Below the pieces are notes generated by a model. The model was not told the origin of the DNA, made no database searches, and saw only the letters and a list, made by a program, of their open reading frames with translations. A DNA stretch of 64,000 bases from Mycolicibacterium psychrotolerans (GTDB lineage Bacteria > Actinomycetota > Actinomycetes > Mycobacteriales > Mycobacteriaceae). Shown here in pieces: positions 60,648 to 64,000 of this stretch (positions are counted from its first letter, which is position 1; every line of letters begins with the position of its first letter). Where the stretch lies: the NCBI RefSeq assembly GCF_010729305.1, contig NZ_AP022574.1, forward strand, positions 2,418,001 to 2,482,000, read 5' to 3'. Position numbers and translations under genes: made by a program.

Positions 60648-63179
60648 GTGACCGTGACGAGCGAGGGGTCGGCGCCTCCGCAGGAGGTGCTGAAGCGGGC
60701 CGACGGCGTCGAGCTGATCGGGGAGATGGCGGGATCGGGCTACAAGGTCCCGCCCTCCCTGGTCCGCCGCGCCGACGGGCAGACGATCCAGCTCACCCCG
60801 CTGCTCTACGCGATCCTGCGCGAAATCGACGGCGCCCGCACCCCGGAGATGGTCGCGGCCGCGGTGTCCGAGGCGACCGGGCGCACGGTCTCCGAGGACA
60901 ACATCCGTCACCTTGTCGACAAGCAGTTGCGGCCACTGGGCCTGCTGGTGCTGCCCGACGGCGGCCAGCCGGCGACAAAGAAGCGGAACCCTTTGCTCGG
61001 CTTGCGGTTTCGCTATGCAGTGACCGAACCCGACCGCACCCGCCGGCTCACCGACCCGTTCCGGTTCCTGTTCCGGCCGTGGATGGTCGTTCCGATGCTC
61101 GCGGTGTTCGCGGTCGTGTGCTGGTGGGTGTTCTTCCGCAAGGGTCTGGCCCACGCCGCCTACGACGCTTTCGAACGACCCGGGCTGCTGATCCTCGTCT
61201 TCGTGGTGACGATCCTGTCCGCGGGGTTTCACGAATTCGGGCACGCCGCGGCGGCGCGCTACGGCGGTGCCACACCGGGTGCCATGGGGTTCGGGGTCTA
61301 CCTCGTCTGGCCGGCCTTCTACACCGACGTGACCGACACCTACCGCCTCGGTCGTCGGGCCCGGGTGCGCACCGACCTCGGCGGGCTCTACTTCAACGCG
61401 ATCGTCGCGGTGGCGATCGCCGGCCTGTGGTGGTGGCTCAAGTACGACGCCCTCCTGCTCGTGGTCGCAACGCAGATCCTGCAGATGCTGCGCCAGCTCG
61501 CGCCGATGGTGCGGTTCGACGGCTATCACGTGCTCGCCGACCTGACCGGTGTCCCGGACCTGTACTCGCGGATCAAGCCGACCCTGCTCGGGCTGTTGCC
61601 GTGGCGCTGGGGCGATCCGCACGCGCGGATGCTCAAGCCGTGGGCCCGCATCCTCGTCACGGTCTGGGTGCTGGTGGTGGTTCCGATGCTGCTGTCGGCG
61701 ATCGCCGGCGCGATCCTCGCGCTGCCCCGCCTGCTCGGCTCCGCATGGTCGGCCCTGGGGACGCAGAGCGACGTGCTCACCAATTCGTGGGCCGACGGCG
61801 ACTTCATCCAGGTCGTCGCCCGTGTCCTGGCCATCGTGGCGATCGTCATCCCGGTGGCCGGCGTGCTCTACATGCTCGTCCGGTTCGGCCGGCAGACCGC
61901 GCTGAGCGCGTGGAAGACCACGGCCGGCAAGCCGGTGATGCGGGTGCTGGTCATGTTGGCCGGTGCCGTGCTCGCGAGTGGGATCGCCTACGCGTGGTGG
62001 CCGGGGGAGTCGAACTACCGGCCGATCCAGCCGTGGGAGCGGGGCACCGTCGGTGACATCGCCTACGCGCTGGGCATGGAACGCCTGGCGCATGAGAAGC
62101 CGCTGCAGCGGACGGAGGGGACGCGGCCCGTCGCCGCGAGCCGGACGATCGCGCCGGGGCAACGCGGCGTGATGCAGGTGATGTGGGACACCCGCACGTC
62201 CCTGCCGAAGGCGGGTCAGCCGCGGCTGATGGTCGTGCTGATCCCCCGGATCCTGCGCAGCGGTGGCGCATCGACCGGCGCCACGACAGTGGCCGACAAG
62301 GGCTGGGTGTTCCCCGTCGACAAGCCGCTCACCCCGGGCCCCGGCGACAACCAGGCGCTGGCGGTCAACACCCGGAACAACACCGTGGTCTACGAGGCCG
62401 CCTTCGCGCTGGTGTGGGAGACCGACGAGAACTACGCCGAGAACATCAACGACGCGGAAGCCTATGCGTCGTGCCGGAATTGCGGTGCGGTGGCGGTGGC
62501 CTACCAGGTGGTGTTCGTCATCGACAACGACGACACCAACGACAACGTGGCCACGCCGCAGAACCTCGCGGGCGCGTTGAGCTACGACTGCATCAACTGC
62601 CTGACCTACGCGCTGGCGCAGCAGCTGTTCATCACCGTCGACGAGCCGCTCTCGGCCGGGGCGATGGCGAAGATCGACGAGGTGTGGACGCGGGTCGCCG
62701 CCTTCCAGAAGTCGATCGAGGCGGGTCAGGTGAAGCTCGCCGACATCCAGCCCCAGCTGCAGGCCTACACCGACGAGATCAAGGCCATCGTCGAAGAGGA
62801 TCAACCCGGCACGTTCGCGACGTCGACAGCGGTGGCCACGACATCCGCGCCCGCCGCACCGTCCTCGAGCGCCGCGCCGAGTGTGTCGGCCACCCCGGTG
62901 GCGACGCCGACCAGTGGTACCCCGGAGCCCAGCGCCAGCGCCGCGCCGTCACCGAGTGAGACGGCCGCCCCGTCGACCTCCGCGGCGCCGACGACGACGG
63001 CGGGCTCGACGTCGACCGTTGTGGTGTCCGACCCCACCGCGACGGTTGACCCGTCGGCGACGGGCTCGACGTCGACGGGAACGGCGACGTCGGGGGACAC
63101 CACGTCCGGTGGCACGACGTCCGGTGGGACGACGTCGGGTGGGACGGCATCGGACGGGGGCACGGCAAGTACGCCGTGA
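60648..63179 (+). CDS. PqqD-like / M50 membrane zinc metalloprotease with CxxC domain
   Basis: An 843-residue protein. Residues about 20-100 form a small winged domain of PqqD/RRE type (PSLVRRADGQTIQLTPLLYAIL in parts). Membrane helices start near 145. The zinc motif HEFGH (His195, Glu196, His199) and the family block PMVRFDGYHVLADL (Asp291) match peptide zinc metalloproteases of the M50/SunI-YydH type. After several helices a soluble outside part has two CxxC pairs (Cys609/612 and 648/651), then a Ser/Thr/Pro/Gly tail of about 120 residues. It likely cuts or exports the preceding protein. GTG start with GAGGAG upstream. Confidence 0.82.
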   Translation: MTVTSEGSAPPQEVLKRADGVELIGEMAGSGYKVPPSLVRRADGQTIQLTPLLYAILREIDGARTPEMVAAAVSEATGRTVSEDNIRHLVDKQLRPLGLLVLPDGGQPATKKRNPLLGLRFRYAVTEPDRTRRLTDPFRFLFRPWMVVPMLAVFAVVCWWVFFRKGLAHAAYDAFERPGLLILVFVVTILSAGFHEFGHAAAARYGGATPGAMGFGVYLVWPAFYTDVTDTYRLGRRARVRTDLGGLYFNAIVAVAIAGLWWWLKYDALLLVVATQILQMLRQLAPMVRFDGYHVLADLTGVPDLYSRIKPTLLGLLPWRWGDPHARMLKPWARILVTVWVLVVVPMLLSAIAGAILALPRLLGSAWSALGTQSDVLTNSWADGDFIQVVARVLAIVAIVIPVAGVLYMLVRFGRQTALSAWKTTAGKPVMRVLVMLAGAVLASGIAYAWWPGESNYRPIQPWERGTVGDIAYALGMERLAHEKPLQRTEGTRPVAASRTIAPGQRGVMQVMWDTRTSLPKAGQPRLMVVLIPRILRSGGASTGATTVADKGWVFPVDKPLTPGPGDNQALAVNTRNNTVVYEAAFALVWETDENYAENINDAEAYASCRNCGAVAVAYQVVFVIDNDDTNDNVATPQNLAGALSYDCINCLTYALAQQLFITVDEPLSAGAMAKIDEVWTRVAAFQKSIEAGQVKLADIQPQLQAYTDEIKAIVEEDQPGTFATSTAVATTSAPAAPSSSAAPSVSATPVATPTSGTPEPSASAAPSPSETAAPSTSAAPTTTAGSTSTVVVSDPTATVDPSATGSTSTGTATSGDTTSGGTTSGGTTSGGTASDGGTASTP
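63102..63146 (+). repeat. 15-bp minisatellite, three units, encoding TSGGT
   Basis: Units close to ACGTCCGGTGGCACG are repeated three times in the tail of the metalloprotease gene. The encoded Thr/Ser/Gly repeat resembles that of the upstream protein though the DNA unit differs. Confidence 0.8.
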
Positions 63180-63441
63180 GGCGCCGAACGTACGGTTTCT
63201 GACGTCGCCACTCGCGTTCCGCGTCACAAAGCGAACACTCGGCGTGATTGATACGTAGCAGTGGCCGTCACCCACCGACCCCGTCGTCCAGACCGGGGAT
63301 GGGGTGCCGAAGTACCACGGCGCAGTATCGCGTGGCGGGGCCGCGCACTGGACCGTGTCCCGGCAGACGGACGAATTGACGTTCATGTATCGCTTACCGC
63401 CCGTTCACGCCGGCATGACCCCGAGCAACTAGCGTCGGCCG

Positions 63442-63678
63442 ATGCCGGCAGAAGCGCGGGCCTACGGTGCCCACCAGACCTTCCAGAGTGCCCTCCTCCT
63501 CGCCCTCACCGAGGGTCGAAGGGCTGATCGCGCAACACAATTCAGTGAGCAAACCTGGCATTTCATCGATGCTGTCGCGGGTGCGCACCCCGATGCCACG
63601 GCGGCCCTGATCAGTGCGGCGTACGACTCATTCGAACGGGATTGTGACGAGGCGTTGCGAAATATGGCCGAATGGTGA
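63442..63678 (+). CDS. Small hypothetical protein
   Basis: A 78-residue, mostly helical acidic protein (FQSALLLALTEGRRADRATQ and DAVAGAHPDATAALISAAYD in sequence). I know no family. TAGCGT (63430-63435) ends 6 nt before the ATG, giving a leaderless start. No membrane helix or signal is seen. It precedes a three-helix-bundle protein by 21 nt and the two are probably one unit. The 262 bp upstream show nothing else I can name. Confidence 0.6.
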   Translation: MPAEARAYGAHQTFQSALLLALTEGRRADRATQFSEQTWHFIDAVAGAHPDATAALISAAYDSFERDCDEALRNMAEW

Positions 63679-63699
63679 ACGGAGTGCGACCATCCGCAG

Positions 63700-63900
63700 A
63701 TGGTCGATTCAAGCGAATGGACGGCTATCCAGCACGTGGTGGAGCGGCTGACACAGTGCTACCCCGCTGTCGAGCCGGACACCGTCATGACGGTGGTGCA
63801 CCGCTCCCACGCGATGTTCGACGGGCGGCCGCTCCGTGACTTCGTGCCGCTGTTCGTCGAACGGCGCTCCCGCGAGGAGCTCGCGAAGATCGGCGGCTAG
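63700..63900 (+). CDS. Three-helix-bundle dimerisation domain protein (DUF3562-like)
   Basis: A 66-residue protein matching the short mycobacterial three-helix-bundle family: VVERLTQCYPAVEPDTVMTVV, then HRSHAMFDGRPLRDFVPLFVE (in parts) and a closing REELAKIGG. Such proteins are small cytoplasmic helical dimers of unknown role, often multicopy. GGAGTG upstream may be the ribosome site. Confidence 0.72.
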   Translation: MVDSSEWTAIQHVVERLTQCYPAVEPDTVMTVVHRSHAMFDGRPLRDFVPLFVERRSREELAKIGG

Positions 63901-63909
63901 AAAGGCCGG

Positions 63910-64000
63910 CTACGTATCGTCGGGCTGGAGAGCGAATCGCTGATCGATACGGGCGATCATGGCGTCGAGTCGGGCGAGGTCGTCCTCGGCTCTGTGCATG
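63910..64000 (-). CDS. Partial or very short helical protein at the window edge
   Basis: On the minus strand a frame enters from beyond the window edge and ends at TAG (63910-63912). The visible 29 residues are helical and charged (AEDDLARLDAMIARIDQ). An ATG at 63999 could start a 29-residue protein, but a longer gene running off the window is more likely. It converges on the three-helix-bundle gene. Confidence 0.4.
   Translation of the reverse strand, partial: MHRAEDDLARLDAMIARIDQRFALQPDDT

Noticed and set aside
59847..62804. A 985-codon open frame on the minus strand across the repeat protein and protease genes
   Set aside because: It mirrors the GC-rich codon pattern of the plus-strand genes, is rich in Arg/His/Gly/Asp without domains, and would erase two well-supported genes with ribosome sites.
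63261..63527. An 88-codon plus-strand frame between the protease and the small hypothetical gene
   Set aside because: It is Arg/Pro-rich, has no ribosome site or -10 box, and overlaps the better-supported gene at 63442.

Overview
The window is GC-rich DNA from an actinobacterium, most likely a fast-growing Mycobacterium (Mycolicibacterium). I base this on the codon and GC pattern, lipoproteins of the LprB/LprC type, F420/deazaflavin-type oxidoreductases, frequent leaderless promoters (a TANNNT box 6-8 nt before ATG or GTG), and gene order. Several blocks match, from memory and without a search, the M. tuberculosis run Rv1261c-Rv1287: deazaflavin reductase and HIT protein; the pH-sensing adenylate cyclase; the ABC exporter pair with lprB, lprC, a SixA phosphatase, an SbcD/SbcC-like pair and a GMC oxidoreductase; oppBCDA; and canA, cysD, cysNC and an Rrf2 regulator. 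The conserved backbone is interrupted by accessory modules.

Layout. 1-5 kb: luciferase-like oxidoreductase, a VOC-HIT-deazaflavin operon, AraC regulator, hypoxanthine/uracil-type DNA glycosylase, adenylate cyclase. 5-10 kb: an HNH (13E12-type) fragment, then a copper island (copA, a 47-codon membrane peptide, copZ) facing a His/Met-rich DUF305 lipoprotein across a CsoR-type operator, then dtd. 10-18 kb: molybdopterin oxidoreductase, a heterodimeric ABC exporter with one degenerate ATP site, lprB/lprC. 18-28 kb: SixA, SbcD/SbcC-like, GMC oxidoreductase, a DszA-like/DszC-like monooxygenase pair, an alpha/beta hydrolase. 28-33 kb: oppBCDA peptide importer.

33-41.4 kb holds a self-contained envelope-glycosylation module: a PhoP-like two-component system, a divergently read membrane-anchored protein, two GT39 polyprenol-sugar transferases and a GT2/GtrA fusion. 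Three promoters in it carry the same TCACAGC-type direct repeats at a fixed distance from the -10 box. 41.4-48 kb: carbonic anhydrase, sulfate activation (cysD, cysNC, cysQ-like), isochorismatase-like hydrolase, Rrf2 regulator, nitronate monooxygenase. 48-54 kb: a LiaF-like DUF4097 protein with a NarL-type two-component system, TDT transporter, GntR regulator with a lipid hydroxylase, and an F420-type oxidoreductase. 54-58 kb: an unusual K+ channel and a two-subunit acyl-CoA dehydrogenase.

58.5-63.2 kb is the least familiar part. It holds a secreted basic-tailed protein behind a strong palindrome, then a two-gene cassette: a leader-like, internally duplicated Ala/Asn-rich protein and a PqqD-like/M50 membrane metalloprotease. 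Both end in Thr/Ser/Gly minisatellite tails. This is my best candidate for an undescribed export or maturation system.

No gene-free stretch exceeds 300 bases. The longest gaps (58226-58493, 59526-59792, 63180-63441) hold the regulatory elements listed or, for the last, only a leaderless -10 box. I see no tRNA, rRNA, CRISPR array or intact insertion sequence.
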